From Henricia sp. BOLD:AAB3569 (lineage: Eukaryota > Echinodermata > Asteroidea > Spinulosida > Echinasteridae): 64,000 nucleotides of DNA. Positions within the stretch are counted from its first letter, which is position 1; each line of letters opens with the position of its first letter. The notes under the pieces are model-generated. The model had not been told where the DNA came from. It worked only from the letters and a program-made list of their open reading frames with translations, and did no database searches. The stretch covers positions 682,001 through 746,000 of the forward strand of contig JBBELK010000376.1 in NCBI GenBank assembly GCA_037783545.1, in the 5' to 3' direction. A program made the translations under genes and the position numbers. Positions 39,885 to 53,648 of the stretch are shown here, in pieces.

Positions 39885-40258
39885 CTATAACACCGTTTCC
39901 TGATCTTCTTTGTTTTGTGACGTTTCATCGTCAATAGATACCTCTTGTTCAGCCACAAAGAGGCTATTTGCAGGTCGAAACTCGACGTCATCAGGTGACA
40001 CATCAAGCGCTGACGAATCGCTTGACGACTTCCACGGCAACTGTTCGGCGGCCGTCAGGGGCGCGGAGTCGTTAGTCATGCTGTCTGACGGAGAGACGTC
40101 CGCGGATTTGATGACAGTGTTCTTACGAGGGCTGGGTGGAGCTTCCGTGATGAAATGCTGGGGGTTCATCTCAGCCCGTACTGAGACAACTGCATCGCTG
40201 TCCGTCTTCCAGGGGAGCGTTTTTTCGCAGGCTGTCTGAACATTTTCTTCATTATTCT
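39885..40258 (-). CDS. slc9a3-like: SLC9A (NHE) exon, last coding: cytoplasmic tail end
   Basis: Acceptor ttctgaaattgcag at 40259; the phase joins the preceding exon exactly (split Glu codon) and the reading frame ends at 39885. The 124-codon tail is acidic and Ser-rich, with two similar motifs, TLPWKTDSD and QLPWKSSSD. NHE3-type tails also end in a poorly conserved phospho-regulated region. The exon lies 10 kb after the previous one. Confidence 0.8.
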
Positions 40259-40579
40259 CTGCAATTTCAGAACATGGACAGTATTATATTGCGAACAGGA
40301 TGTATCAAGTTTTGTTTTGCCGTGAAAGTCACAAGGCATGCAGAATGGAAAATGCATGCATGATCGATGCAATCTAACTAAGATGGGTACATGCTCTTCA
40401 AACAAACAAAATGATGATCCGTAAACTAATTTAACACCACGAAATTAAATGTCCTGGAAACACACTGCTAATTAGTGAGAGTAAAATGTGATGTTCATGG
40501 GAGAATATACATGTATGTATATAATGTTCATAAGATGCTGGTGATATAATCCTCTGTACTGGCAGTGCAAATACATGTA

Positions 40580-42130
40580 CAGTGGAACCTCGACAATAAG
40601 AGCACCGTTAGTATGACATTATGCTCACAATAAGGACGATCTTAGACCCAGTTCCTTCTTTATTGTTTTCATTCCTAATAATATGTGCCTTCACGGAATT
40701 CTAGTACACCGTACAGGAGCGCTATTATGTTTGATCGTGCACAAATGAATGGGATTTCGCAGTAGAGTGAAGATCTTGGCCGCTACAAACTCGTAAAACG
40801 TGGCGAATTTGTGTTTTTTTATGCAAGTGTCACCTGGTAGATAGAGCTTAGATACAGATTCAACCTACTGTTTTGAGATTTTATTGGCATCTACGGGTGA
40901 AATACAGCACGCCGCGACGGCTGAACTGACAAGACTTCCGGGACAAGACTACAGGCACTGGCAAACCGTGCCTATAGCGTCTGTACCAAGTTCGTGACAA
41001 TCAGTATTTCACCCCTACATGTATATGGCAATATAATCTCAAAACAGATATGCAGTAGATATCTGTATCCGAGCTCTATCGTACCAGGGGTCGATTTCAC
41101 AAAGATTTGCGACGCATTATTATTATTGTTATTTATTTAGCCATTCCTGCAATACAGAAAATAGACAATACAGAAAATAGGCAAGGTGCAACAAAAGTAA
41201 CATTTACTGTGATCTAGGACATGCTGCCCCAAATCCATCGTAAATGCTGAAATCCATTGCAACTCGCCAAACTATTCGTAAGTTTACAACAGGTTTTAGG
41301 GTAAGTCCCAAAACTAGGGGTCCAGCACATTTGGTGTCCCAGTTATGTACGACACCAGTTATGCTTCAAATGTCGCCACTCATCAGGCTCATCACAAATT
41401 CTCAGTACTAGCTATAGACTATGGCCTGTGATTATAGGGGATAGCACCAATTTCTTGAATATTTTGTTCTGTGATTGCTGACAAATATTAGAAACAAAAG
41501 ACCATAAAGGCTCATAATTTGTTCCATTATATTGAATAAGAATTTGGTGTCCCGGGTTACATACGCCAATAAAAATTTGCTGTAGACTGAGTTTGCATTA
41601 ACCTTGGTGCCTCACCAACACAAAAACGTTAAATTTAAGTGGCATTTATGAAAATAAAAATTAATATTTTCTACTGCAAAACCACTTTCAATCACTAAAC
41701 ACACTTGGAAATCTTTAAAAGCATGTCACACTTTTGGACCCCTAATTTTGAAAATTACCCTTTATAGTTTGCAATTTGTTGACAAAACTGCTACTGCACG
41801 GTGCATGCTCTACAATCTTTGGGCAGAACCCTTCGCAAAGCTGTTGTGATTACCTACATGTATTTGGTATTTGATAGTTGTAACTTTGCGACGGGTTCAT
41901 CAGTTGTTATACGACGCGTCGCAAATTATTTCTTTGTGAAATCGACCCCAGGTAACAATTATTGTGTTAAAAACACAAATTCCAAACGTTTTACGAGTTT
42001 GAAACGGCCGCTTCCATTCGTTTATTCAAACTTAGTACTCCTGTGTGATGTACTAGAATTCTGTTCCATCATGCAATGTACGCAGGGATTTGTGAGGAAA
42101 CCATAAAGGTTTATTAACGAGGTTCAACTG
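40580..42130. mobile_element. Pogo-like foldback with nested foldback
   Basis: Outer ends cagtggaacctcg and cgaggttcaactg are of the CAGTNGAACCTCG type known from pogo/Tc1-mariner elements. Outer arms (to about 40820 and from about 41950) are imperfect complements. No transposase remains. Confidence 0.7.
41087..41949. mobile_element. Inner TIR element
   Basis: Inverted ends ggggtcgatttcacaaaga (41087) and tctttgtgaaatcgacccc (41949), followed inward by tttgcgacgc or its complement; sits inside the pogo-like foldback. A further hairpin (40833-41088) abuts it. Confidence 0.7.
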
Positions 42131-43689
42131 TGCAAGTGCACTAAACAAATTCCTACAAAGCTGTTAAGTGTCAAGCACACAATAAGAAAACAGTGTTACC
42201 CTATGTACAGACCTCAACCTATGTATGTTGAAACTGGGTTGGCAATATGTGGCACGTGGGATGGGATTATAACACACATGTATGACTTCCATGGGGAAAA
42301 CTGTTACCAGCTTGACTATATCATCATCACTGCAATATATGTACCATTTGGATGATAAATGAAGAAAAGTTGGATTGATGAAAAATCTAGATTTTCATCT
42401 ATATCATACCTTGGATGACATGTAAAAAGCTCATAATATCTAGAGATTTATTAGGATAAATAAATGCACATATTAATGACCACTGGTTGGACAATGCTGC
42501 TTCAGGTTTTACTAAGACACATTACAAAATATATACATGTATGAACAATTTGAAGATCAATGCTAACAATTCAACATCTATACATCTCTGTCTTGATATT
42601 TCTTATTATGCCGTTTGTGTTAAATCTAAGAGAGACTGGGGAATTAGGGCACTCTCAGGGAATCAAACTGGGAACCAGGGCTTTGCACACATTTTATTTC
42701 ATTTATGCTACCCTGCACTGTCAATCAAAAATGTTGTCATTTAACAACTGAAAGTATAGCACTGCCCTTTGTGCGAGTCCCAATAAGTTTCATTGGTGAC
42801 TTTCTAGCTTGATATGCAAATTCTATTATGAGACAGTCACATTGATGACAATATCGAAGCCTATTAATTAGTGACAAAATTTCTGTCCGAATAGCCTGAT
42901 CCTGATAATATTTATAATTCTTTTTTTTTTAAATCAGAATTGTAGTCTTGAACGTGCCAACGGCAATTTTGTTTAGGTAAATAAACACGCACATGCACAA
43001 AAAGCAAAACCTTGACCATGATGAAAAGCTAATGTAGCCTTGCCCAAGACAATGCACTAAATAACAGTGTAAATTTGCTTCAACGAAAAACAGGCCGATA
43101 GAATACTAAAGTGTGACGTCAGTTACCATGGTAATTGGATCTAAACATTCGCTGGTAATCTGAAATGTCCATTGGTATAGCGCAGGAAAGCTGGTTTTAG
43201 TTTAGACCCAATAACGTTTTCACTTTAGTAGTCTATTCTGGAATAAAATAAGCATTTTTAAACATCACAGATACTTTCTAGTTTCTACCCGAGTTACTCT
43301 ACCCAACACATTAACTGTTTATGAAACATTTAATATGGAAGGGTGAAGTACACATGTATGTAGGTCTCTACGCTGATCGCCACTCATGCTCGGTTGCCAA
43401 AATTTAAAAGAAATCACAGAACGTTAATACAATACAGAAACAAATCACGGCAGGCAGGGGTATGTACGAACTTGTCTTGCTTCTCCACAGTACAACTCGT
43501 TGTTGCACATGTAGTACAATGCTCAAATGTAGTTCTGACTGTGGTGGTTAGTATCAAACATTTCAAAAACGAAATGCAATCCATACTCTGACTGAAAGAT
43601 CAAGGAGGCGGACAAGTATTAGTAACGTGTATGAACACCTCTTATGGCAAGGCTAACTACACCAGCCGTTGAGGCAGGTTGCAGTGTTA

Positions 43690-44140
43690 CAGGACTCGAG
43701 TCCAACTCGAGTCAACATTTCCGTGACTCGGACTCGACTCGAGTCAAGTTGGAAAATGACTCTGACTCGACCATGATGACTCGGACTCGAACATGGCGAC
43801 TCGTGACTTACAAGTCAAACAAAGAAAAAAAGAAGAAAAAACATATATATTCGCGCACTTAACGCAGGATTCTTGGGTGAAAAACACAGTACGACGCGAT
43901 AATATTATGTACACTGCCCCGCCAGGCCGGCAAAGGAGCGCACGGTACGAGCACACCCTCATTTCACATATTGTGTGTACGAAACTATAGTAGATTGAGT
44001 TTCATTTTGGCAAACAAGTGACTCGTGACTTGGACTCTGACTCGAGGAAAGTGACTTGTGACTCGGACTCGGGGCTATGACTCGAGACTCGGACTCAAAC
44101 TTAGACTCAAAATCGATATTGGTGACTTGACTACAACACT
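43690..44140. repeat. GACTCGAGTC/ACTCGGACTC simple repeat
   Basis: Two clusters of palindromic gactcgagtc and gactcggactc units around a non-repetitive insert (43800-44020). Confidence 0.7.
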
Positions 44141-44210
44141 GGCAGGTTGTGCCACTCTGAAATGCTCCCTGAGAATCTGCACTTCTAGGACTTTTAGATA
44201 TGAGGCTCCA

Positions 44211-44330
44211 GCAGCCGATTTCACGAAACTTTACGCAATAGCGCAAGTCCAACTTACGCCATTACTTGCGCAATAATGTGTGGCATATGTGGACTTGCGC
44301 AATTGCGTAAGGTTTCGTGAAATCGGCTGC
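44211..44330. mobile_element. Short foldback element
   Basis: Arms of about 45 bp: gcagccgatttcacgaaac... and its complement ending aatcggctgc. Confidence 0.8.
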
Positions 44331-44615
44331 AGATGTCAGCTCATTCCCCATAGGCTTAGGCTAATCAGGTTGAAAGCCCTTTATAATTACAGGATTCTCC
44401 CAAGAAAAAAGAAAATTCCATTGCTGTGGGAATCACTTTGTTCAAACCTGGATGAAATCATTGAAGCGGAACAGTCCTGAAAGCGATTGGTTCAAGATCA
44501 GTACCTTGTTATCCACAAGTTTTTTTCTGATCAAGAATTGATATTTTAGGAAAATTGCATTTCTTTTTTTCCCCCTGCTTATAGGCACAGGCTCCGTCAA
44601 TGCGCGCATAAAAAC

Positions 44616-44686
44616 AAATTCGTGCCACAAAATACGCAGCTCCATAGCAAAGGCATGGAGCTGCGTATTTCGTGGCACAAATTTGG
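44616..44686. repeat. Near-perfect hairpin
   Basis: Arms of about 30 bp (aattcgtgccac...cagctccat and complement) around a loop of about 10 bp. Confidence 0.75.
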
Positions 44687-45249
44687 CCTCACGTGCGGAT
44701 TGACTAGCCTCTGCCTTTTAATTAATTCACTCCCAACAAACATGCATCTACAGCACAAAATGGGATTGAATTACATTCAGTAAACAAAAACTAAACCAAG
44801 ACCATAACCTCTCATAACACACTTGAATGAAGTTGAAATGAAGTATTAGTATCAAATCAACTATGCTAATCCATCTGTCATGCAGCTGCGCAGCAACAAT
44901 ATATGTGTACTATACATGACCCAATCTGAGAAATGTTGAGAGAAAACACCTTGATTGGGAAAACAAACCTAATAGATACATTCTGTCCAAAAATGCCGCA
45001 ATGGTTGTATTTTAAATTCAACCAAGACCTAAACGAGTAATGAATAAAATAGAGCTACGTCTGTTCTATGAACAGAGCGTTGGGCTTTTTCACAGTTTGT
45101 TCAACTTAAAAAAATATTCTTACCTAGCGAAAATATATTTTGTAAGCTTACCAACTATTTAACTTTAAAATAGACGATTTGCGTCTGAAACATTATAGAT
45201 GCAATGTGTTCGGGGTGGGTTAAGGACAAAGGTGAAGGGTTAAAATAGA

Positions 45250-46960
45250 GTATTGAAAGAGGTTGAAATAAAGTATTGTCATGATGACATCACCAAAATA
45301 TATAATACACTAAGGTCCAATACAGTGACCATCGATTTGGCAAATGGAAAAAAAGTAGTATTTTCAAATTATGAGGTAGCCGATGACGTCATCATAAAGT
45401 CACACATTTATGAGGATGACTACTTCAAGGTTTAGGAGTGTACCAAGTTCATACCGTGTGCCGTTTTTGATTTAGGCCTTTGTTGTCTAAAAATACACTT
45501 TTTTGCCATTTTTATATAATAATTACATAATCAATGACGTTATGTTGGCATCATACTATCATCAAGATCCCTTGTCTGTGGGCCATAACTGTACCAAGTG
45601 TCAAGTTCATACCTTGTTGCATTTTTGAGTTAGGTGGTTTTTTTCCCCCTTCTTTTGGTAAAAAAATCCAGTTTTAAAACAGTTTCCAAATTATTATAAT
45701 TAGGTCACAGATGACGTCATCGTAAGGGATCCACAGTCTAAGACCTAGGACTATGCCATGTTTCAAGTTTATACCCTGTTTTTAGTCAAGAAATCTACTT
45801 TTTAAGTATTTTTTTAAAATATTATAACAAAGCAACCGATGACGTCAGGCTTCAAATTGTACCAAATTTGAAGTTCATACCTCGTTCGGTTCTCCAGTTA
45901 GGCTGCATTTTGTTAAAAATGTGATTTTTTGAATTGGCTAAACTTTGACCTTCAATTGACCCAGGAAGAAAGTGTCAGGTGGAAAATCCCCACACAATGA
46001 AAATTGTAGCCTATGATATGATCTACATGTATATGAAGACCGTGAGTCACATATGGTTTTGGAAAGGGCAACATTTTAAAAACGTCATGGTGACATCATA
46101 CATGCTTCTGGAATTCCGGGACCTATATATATGCCTGTACATATAGGCTGCGTTCGGGCGTGTACTCGTGTTAACACGAGTTATAACCCTGCGCGCGTGA
46201 ACGGCAAGAATAACGACACTCGGGTCAGTGAGAGTATGCTCTCACTACTCCCCAACAAATGGGGAGTGTGCTCGTACTCCTGTCAAGTGTCATGTGATCT
46301 GTACGAAGATGGTGGAATATGGGTGGGATTTTTGGTGAATTTGCCCAACGTGTCAACTTAATAACTGAAACAATAACTCACTAAGGTTCGTTTTAGACGG
46401 CATCAAAGGTTCTCACGACTTACGGCCTGTATTTCCTCAGTTTCCTGTGAGCAATGAAACGGCATTTTTTTGTGCAGTGATGGCAAGAGACGTCCATCTT
46501 CACTGATTGCCATTCGCGCATGCGGAATGCCGACTTGCCGTTCGCGTGATGTGACCCGAGTGCAATGCGCACGCATTACTCCCGAGTAACGAGAACTGCA
46601 CGCCCGAACGCAGCCATAGTTTCATGAAGACCAAGCATAGTTTCATGGGCAATATTGCTCCATACGTACAAACAATACAAAAACTGTGATTTTTGAATTG
46701 GGTGAACTTTGACCTTCAATTGACCCCGGAAGGAAGGGTCAGATGAAAATGCCTACACAAAGAAAATTGTAGTCCATAATCTGATCTGTCTGTGCCAAAT
46801 ATGAAGACCCTGGGTCACGTGGTTTTGGCAAGGAAAGCATACCGTATTTTTGTCATTTTCAGCTTTTTAGGCATTTTTAACCTATTATAATTATGTAACC
46901 AACGACGTCATTCTTAGGTGCACACCTCTTATACTATGTCTTTGATGTGACCATGAATAA
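45250..46960. repeat. Diverged direct-repeat block with GACGTCATC motifs
   Basis: Recurring gtaccaag..caagttcatacc, gacgtcat and ttttttgaattgg..aactttgaccttcaattgaccc units. The last unit is repeated on either side of the MITE at 46146-46615. Confidence 0.7.
46146..46615. mobile_element. MITE with 17-bp terminal inverted repeats
   Basis: Ends ggctgcgttcgggcgtg and cacgcccgaacgcagcc match perfectly; ata on both sides may be the target duplication. 470 bp, no transposase. Confidence 0.85.
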
Positions 46961-47734
46961 ATATAACTGGAAATGTAAAAATAAAATAGAGCTTGTGTTT
47001 TGTTCCATCACAAATGGAACAAAACTTTGCAGTGTACCCAACATAAAACTCTTTGTCAGATGAATGTTGCGAGTGAAGATGACTGGCCAAAGTGCGATCA
47101 AATTATAGCCAGTCATACATGTACTAAAGGAATAATGCATGAATCATACATGTATTTTTCATACATAGCACAAGTTTTAAGATACTTTTTATTATAACCC
47201 AAAATTGTCCTATCTTGGGCAGAATGTACCTGGAAATAAACTTGATGTCTAGTGTTTATTTGTCAAAAACACAAGAAGTTTAGTCAGAAATGTTGAGTCT
47301 TGTCAAAATGTATGTATGTGTATCAATGTACTTCTCTCAAAATGGGTCACATACACGTATACTCTAACACTAGTACATGTATAAACTAAACATTCATGTA
47401 AAATACAATATTTGAACAGAAAACACTCAAAACAATTTACTTAATTATTCCGTCTGCTCTCTGTGTTTGGCCGACTTTCAAAGAGAATTGTATTTTACAC
47501 TACGTTGTTTGTTTATCACCACAAATCTCCCCTCCTCCGTCATCGAGTCACAGCTAGCTGTAGAAAGAGGTATACTGCTGCAATACACAGATTTAGGTCT
47601 TTACATGATGTTGGAATTGTAATTTCTATTTGACACAGTAACGAGTGGGTAAAGGTAGGATTTTTCTATTGAAGAAGCTTGTTTAGATTTATCAAGGAAA
47701 TAGATTTTGTTCTAACCTAATAATAATATAAAAT

Positions 47735-47990
47735 ACCTCCCCAAAATGCTATCCATAGGAAGAAAACGGAAAATGTGCAATCTCCGATTTGGATGTGAAG
47801 CAAAAAGTTGGAGTAATCACTGAACTGCTTTATGGAACTGGATAAATTAGTTTACAAAACATTGCTTTTTTTTAACGATAAAAACAATATACGGATTGAG
47901 AGCGCAGACTTTCAGAATGGTAATTGAGAAAAATATGACACATTATATGATATCAAAATCTCATCACCCATGAGGTAAGTAGTAAGGGAG
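47735..47990 (+). repeat. Dispersed repeat, inverted relative of 35990-36290
   Basis: See 35990-36290; about 12 kb away, opposite strand. Confidence 0.75.
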
Positions 47991-49389
47991 GTCAATAAAG
48001 TGATCTGGTCAAGCACCTTTAAATGGCATGAAGTCATATTAAAAATGTCCCATGGCAACAATAAAATTAGACTGGTTCCCGCTCCACATATTCCACATAC
48101 AACGACTGAATATGAGGACCGGCTACCGTAGTGTTTAGAAATAGCACTAAGCATTACGTCATGCTTTTTTTTTTTAGGAGCGCATAACCGTTAATTCTTA
48201 AAGCGCGAATTTGAGAAGGGTTATGCCATATTTGGCCAATAAAACACATGCCCATTATAGCATCAAAAATCAAATTCAAACCTTAATTGTCTGCATCATC
48301 GTAAAATAAACACGCGGCGAAACACTGACGAATTGTACCCGATGATTAACGATAACGTCCAGGGGTGCATTCGGGAACCTTCAGAAAAAGGAGGAATTCC
48401 TCCCGCTTCAATATGGCGGACTAACATGTATACTGGCGGTTGCCGGACCTAAATATCATCTGAGAATAGTCAGGATATTTTGGTCTGGGAACCAGACTAC
48501 AATAAAATCAAAGCAGCATTCAGATCGTGGAAAAATGGTTTTGCGTGCATCTTTGCCATTAACTTCCATTTGGGCTGAATTTCTGCTTTTGCGCAGTCTA
48601 TCGTGACACGCAATGCACAGTGAGCTGTGCTGAAGCTCCAATTTGATATGCCTAAATTGTGACTATAATGTGCCATAATGTGTATCTCATACAGCAGAAG
48701 AGTGAAATTTTCCATTTTGGCCTGGTCGTGGGCATTTTCTGCGATGTCAGCCTGGCAGTCTCACTGCAAGACCTGTCCCTGACTGGTAGCAGACTTGTGG
48801 CAGACTGATAACACAAACACTAATGACCGCAAGACTACATGTACATACGAGTAATCAAGGACCAGTCACACAACTACCGGTATGCATGACTAGTTGTGCA
48901 ACTGGTACCGTAGTGACTGGTTTTGCTTCATCGTCGTTGTTGCCACACAATTCGCCCTTCTCCTGGCAACTTTTGCTTTGCTTTGAATATCTAGCATTTT
49001 CCGCTAATGATTTCACTGGACGGCCCAGACCACTGAATAGGTTTTTTTTTTTTTTGGAGCAGTTGACATCATGGTTTTTCTTCGCGAACGTACCCACTGG
49101 AGCAACCAGCTGTTGTGACAGTTCTGCGAGGAGCTAACAAATTGGTGTACAGACTAAAACACCTAATAACGAAACACACCTGGCAGTCTGGCTCCCTGCC
49201 ACTATCACATGTTCAACGCATCGCTAGCCTCGCACGAACACGTATAGGAGTGCGTACCTCCCACCGCGGATGTCTCACAGTACCGGTTGCAGTGTGTGTA
49301 CTGCCACAGGGCTTATGCCTCGTTAGCCCCTACACTGTCCACCGTGGAACAAGCTCCCGTTACTCTGACTCTCTGAATCAAAATTTTAC

Positions 49390-49757
49390 GTTCAATTTTT
49401 CATAGTTACATGTATGTATAACTTTGTTTCATACCCTGAATAAATAGTCTCTTTTGTCAAATACTTTAATATTTTGAAAAAAAATTGGCGCTGAATTTGG
49501 TGCAGTACTGCAGTAATACACGTTCATACGGCTGGAAACAAAACTAACTCTCAAGAACATGTGATTTATCTGAACCAGAAATGTCGTTCGGATAAATCAC
49601 AGAACGTTTATTTTTTTAAATAATGCTCAAAAACTGCAAAATTTTGTGGTTTCTTTTTGGGACCTTTTTCGGAAAGACCTTCAGATTCATGTACATGTAT
49701 AGGTCTACATGTATTTCGAGCCCAAAATAGCCCAACAAAGCCGGTGTGTTCCTTTAA
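49390..49757 (-). mobile_element. Partial copy of the AAAGGNACACACCGGC-end element
   Basis: Ends gccggtgtgttcctttaa; its interior (gctattttgggctcgaaat, gtatgaaacaaagtt on the reverse strand) matches 57843-58150 in inverse orientation. Confidence 0.7.
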
Positions 49758-49889
49758 CAAACCTCCCAGCCACCGAAGACATTATGCAGGGCCTTTTTAT
49801 GATTCCTTGTAACCTATTGTAATTGTTTTATACCCCAGTGTGACTTAGGTTGAAGACAAATTATATGACAGGAAAACCTAAAAACAGGA

Positions 49890-50190
49890 ACAACAGCATT
49901 ATATAACTACATTTGTAAAAAAATAATGTTGATAAACTGCATTGTAGAAATTTGAAGATGCAGTAATACTTGAAAATCCATGCATGTTTTTTTGTGTATG
50001 AATGAATGGTAAAAAAGTTGTCTGCAGACAACTTTTTTAAAAACCACCTTCAGTTGGCAATTTCTCCCACAAAGGTACCATTTTACACAAAAAGAATCAT
50101 TTAGTGTTTGTCACCATTGCTATCAACACTTTCAGTGGTTTTTTTTTCTTGTCAACTCCTTGAGTAAAATTTTGGGTAACTTTGGGGCTT
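49890..50190 (+). repeat. Dispersed 300-bp repeat, copy 1
   Basis: Shares gttgataaact, gtctgcagacaa, tggcaattt, cacaaaggta, accattttacaca, gtttgt(c/t)accattgctatca and cttgtcaa with 62585-62895, and inversely with 60980-61230. Confidence 0.8.
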
Positions 50191-50261
50191 TAATCGAATG
50201 TACCCATTTAGTTGGAGCCATGTTGGCAGAGCCTTTTGGGGAGTGCTTATTTTCTTCTTAC

Positions 50262-50381
50262 CCGTTGATCCGTAGTCCTGATTATCAAAGCTTCCCCTGG
50301 CTTGGAAAGTAATTCCTTCATCTTCGTCCTCTTCGGATGTGACAATCACAGCTGGGTGCTCCTTAGATGCTGGTAGGTGTT
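50262..50381 (-). CDS. slc9a3-like: SLC9A (NHE) exon: acidic linker
   Basis: 120 bp between acceptor tttatcacactag and donor gtaagaag, phase 1 to phase 1. Encodes a hydrophilic segment with an EEDEDEG cluster; acidic patches are common in NHE tails. Confidence 0.8.
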
Positions 50382-50508
50382 CTAGTGTGATAAACACAAA
50401 GTAAATAAACATATGTGAAAAGTGGCAATATGAATATTTTTAGTTATCCCATGAGCATGAGTAGAATACGGCACAATGTACGTAGTGCATACACAGTATG
50501 TATTCCAT

Positions 50509-50926
50509 ATAGAGCGTGATCCAATTCCGTCCATCACGCGTGAGGGATGGAAATCAAGAGACAAATGCGCCTTTCCTCAGTCAACAACAAATGAAAACTA
50601 AAGTGAACCTGTTTGTTTACCTTCTACTGATGTTAATACACACACCCAGTTTATCACATGTTGAAATTGACTTCACAGTTTTATGCGGAGGTTGTTTTTA
50701 TGCGTGAGGGACAGATAATCAATACAATTTTTTTTAAAGCAATTTTTTTTCAACTATTTCTTGAAAATGTGATGGCACAGTGTGCCCAGTAAAATTTATT
50801 CTGTTTATTTTTGTAATATGATTGTAAAATATGGACGTTTCTTTACAGATCGAGGTATTATTTTGAATAATTTAAGAAATTTTGAAATCTTCATCCAGTG
50901 TTTACTAGTTTTGGATCACGCTCTAT
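50509..50926. mobile_element. MITE with AGAGCGTGATCC ends
   Basis: Ends atagagcgtgatccaa and ttggatcacgctctat; 418 bp. A reverse-oriented relative is at about 58620-59146. Confidence 0.8.
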
Positions 50927-51055
50927 ACAAAAGGCAGCTCGTGTGGAACAACAAATTTATCTTTACTTGATGCCCTATACCCAGCATGATATGTGACCAA
51001 GGGACTCCCCCTACACCACATCAACACACTCTTCCCTTTTGTTAATAGAGCCTAC

Positions 51056-51269
51056 CTGGTTCTTGTGGGGAGGGTTGTGACTTGATGGCATTCCTATCGT
51101 TAGCGTGATTGTGCACTGCCAGGTTCAGCAATGATTTGTTGTTAGCCTTGTGAGCCAGCTTCTGGTTCTTGCGGGAGATGCGTCGTAACTGGATCTTCAT
51201 ACTGCGATGCATCAGCATGGACGGTTCCTGGATGTCGGCGTCTATGTTGCGAGAGCGCCGATGAGCATT
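51056..51269 (-). CDS. slc9a3-like: SLC9A (NHE) exon: basic tail segment
   Basis: 214 bp, acceptor ttgtttacgcag, donor gtaggctc, phase 0 to 1. Encodes NAHRRSRN..., LMHRSMKIQLRRISRKNQKL, a basic stretch aligning in style with the FHRTM-type region of NHE3 tails, the region of calmodulin/NHERF-type regulation in vertebrates. Confidence 0.85.
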
Positions 51270-53648
51270 CTGCGTAAACAATAACAGGCAAGTTTAGAGT
51301 TTTATTTTGCTTTTTTCGCTTTGTTTTTTGCACATCGCTTTACCGACTCTTCAACTTGAAAATATAACAAATTACTTTTTGCGTACAAAGGGTTACAATT
51401 AATTTTTAGAAACTTTTCGTTTCTGGTGGTGTATTTCCGCTTTTCCCCTTGGGAAACACTACTGATGGTTGAATAAAGTTTACGCTTTCTGAACATGCTC
51501 ACTTTTTTACTCAGGAGTAATGCCAAACTAATTTATTAGTTTATAATCGACATGATGAGCAGCAACAAATTGACTGCCTTTGCTTTTATCTTCTCTCAGA
51601 ACAGAAGATAACTAAAGCCTAATTGTCTGACAAAATACCTTTCTAAAGCCTCCCTGTGGGCTATTTCACAATACATGTAAGTGGTCATTTGAGTAAATTA
51701 CAGTATAACCCATCCTGGATAACTTTATCAGTGCAAATACATGTTATGAGTGATTTTATATGATGGGTAATATGAAGGACAAGCTACAGAACTATTTTTA
51801 CATAATTCTACGAGTTATTCGTTTTGAATTTCTCTATTTACATGCACTTTTAACACCATTTTGGAGTCTCATTTCAAGTTTTTCATTATTTTAAGTGGAA
51901 TCATTTGTTGATGATGCATTATTGTGGTGAATTTGGTGATCAATCATGGATATATAGTGTTCAACAATATTGTGAAACTTGGGTTGGTGTAATTCGGTCA
52001 AAAAATGTTAATTTTATGAACATTTCAAAATAAAGTGGATTTCCCGTTAAATAAAATATGGTAATGTCCTCTCCAGAACAAGGTATTCATGACAATGGAA
52101 TAGTTTGGAAATATGTACTCACAAGTATGTTTGTATCATCTACAGGACACATTTGATGGAGTAAATATGACAATTTGATCGTGGGAGAGATTTGAGTAAA
52201 TATTATCAAGATCATATTCAGGGTTGTGGAAAATCCGTTAAACATTTGTCCTCTCCAGGACAGCAGTTAATTATAATATAACATGTCAACCATGATCGAA
52301 ATATTTTATGTTATGTTTGTAAAATTAACAGTACCATTCCTTCTAACAGGACATTGCATGGCATTACCATTTCAACATTTAGTCTGGCCATTATATTGTG
52401 ATGTTCTGTGTTTAACAAAATGTCCTCTCCAGACAACCAATTACAAATCATTATTTCATTGGAAAAAATAAACATGTTAATCATAATGCCACGCTCTGAT
52501 ATTTTAGGAATTATTAGTATACATCCTGAAGTTTTTAGATCAACAGAGTTTTTGTGAGTTGGACAAGTTTGAAATTTGACCCCCATTTGCTAGTGAGACT
52601 GAAAGTGTACACTTATTGTTAAATAGCCCCTGTACAGTAAGGTAAAAAAAAGTGGATTCCAAGCAATAAAGTCAAGTTGTTACGAATCCAACAGTATTTA
52701 CTGCCAAAAATCCAGGGACATCGTGGCCAAAAGTACCGGGAAAAAACGGCAACGTTGATGTCGTCGTGAAGTTCGAGCCCTAGACTGCTGTCAACAGCAG
52801 CTTGACAAGACTGAGCGTGTCTAATTGCATTGTTTTGTTTTTTTTTAAGAAAAAAAAGCTTTGACGTGCAGGGTTGAAAGTGACGCGCGCGCTAACGCTA
52901 AACATGTTTGTTTTTTTGGCCAACTTACGTTGCAGAACAGATCTCACAGATGTCCCACAAGCACCTTGATGATCTTGAGACGGTACACATGTATGTCTGC
53001 TATCTCCCCTCGGCCTGCGGCCTTGAGGAAATATCAGACATACCGTCCCAAGATCACCTCGGGACGTTAGTTTGCACAATCACCCTCATGAGCAGTCAGT
53101 ATTTGTATACTAGACCACAAGGCTACCGACTAAAACATTTTGCAGCACCAACCATATTTTCACTAGACCAAAGCCAGGAAAATACTCGGTTGCTGTTTAA
53201 ATTGAAGGAAATGACAAAAAGCACTGGAACGTTGCAGTGTGGTAAATCGGTCCATTATTGCCAAAAATAGGTGCCTAGTCTGGGGGAAGGGGAACTGAAG
53301 ACCCCACCCAAGGGGTCATTGAAGGGTCAGACAATTTAACCCAAAAAAGCAACAAAAAAAAAAAAATATAACAAATAAAGAAAAAGAAAAAAAAGATTTT
53401 TCTTAATGGAGTTATTTTCGTGACATTCCATACCACACTATTGGTCTAGTGCAGTACAGAAAGCATTAGAACAACGTTTAAATTACTGGTCTTGGCCAGA
53501 GGTCCAGTCCGTATTTTCTAGTTGTATTTATACCAATTTAACACTGGCCATCTTACCAATTCAAGAAAATGAACTTTAGGTGAAAGAGCACATTAATCCC
53601 TTACGATCAGAAACGATAAACTGCAGCTAGCATTTTACTAACGCTTAC

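Larger units (their letters stand above)
40259..50261 (-). other. 10-kb SLC9A intron rich in foldbacks
   Basis: No exon or RNA gene seen. Holds a nested foldback (40580-42130), GACTCGAGTC repeats, hairpins at 44211-44330 and 44616-44686, a diverged repeat block (45250-46960) split by a MITE, and inverted dispersed repeats. Confidence 0.65.

Noticed and set aside
48823-49405. ORFs near a candidate gene between SLC9A exons
   Set aside because: No domain; overlaps repeat sequence shared with 57843-58150.
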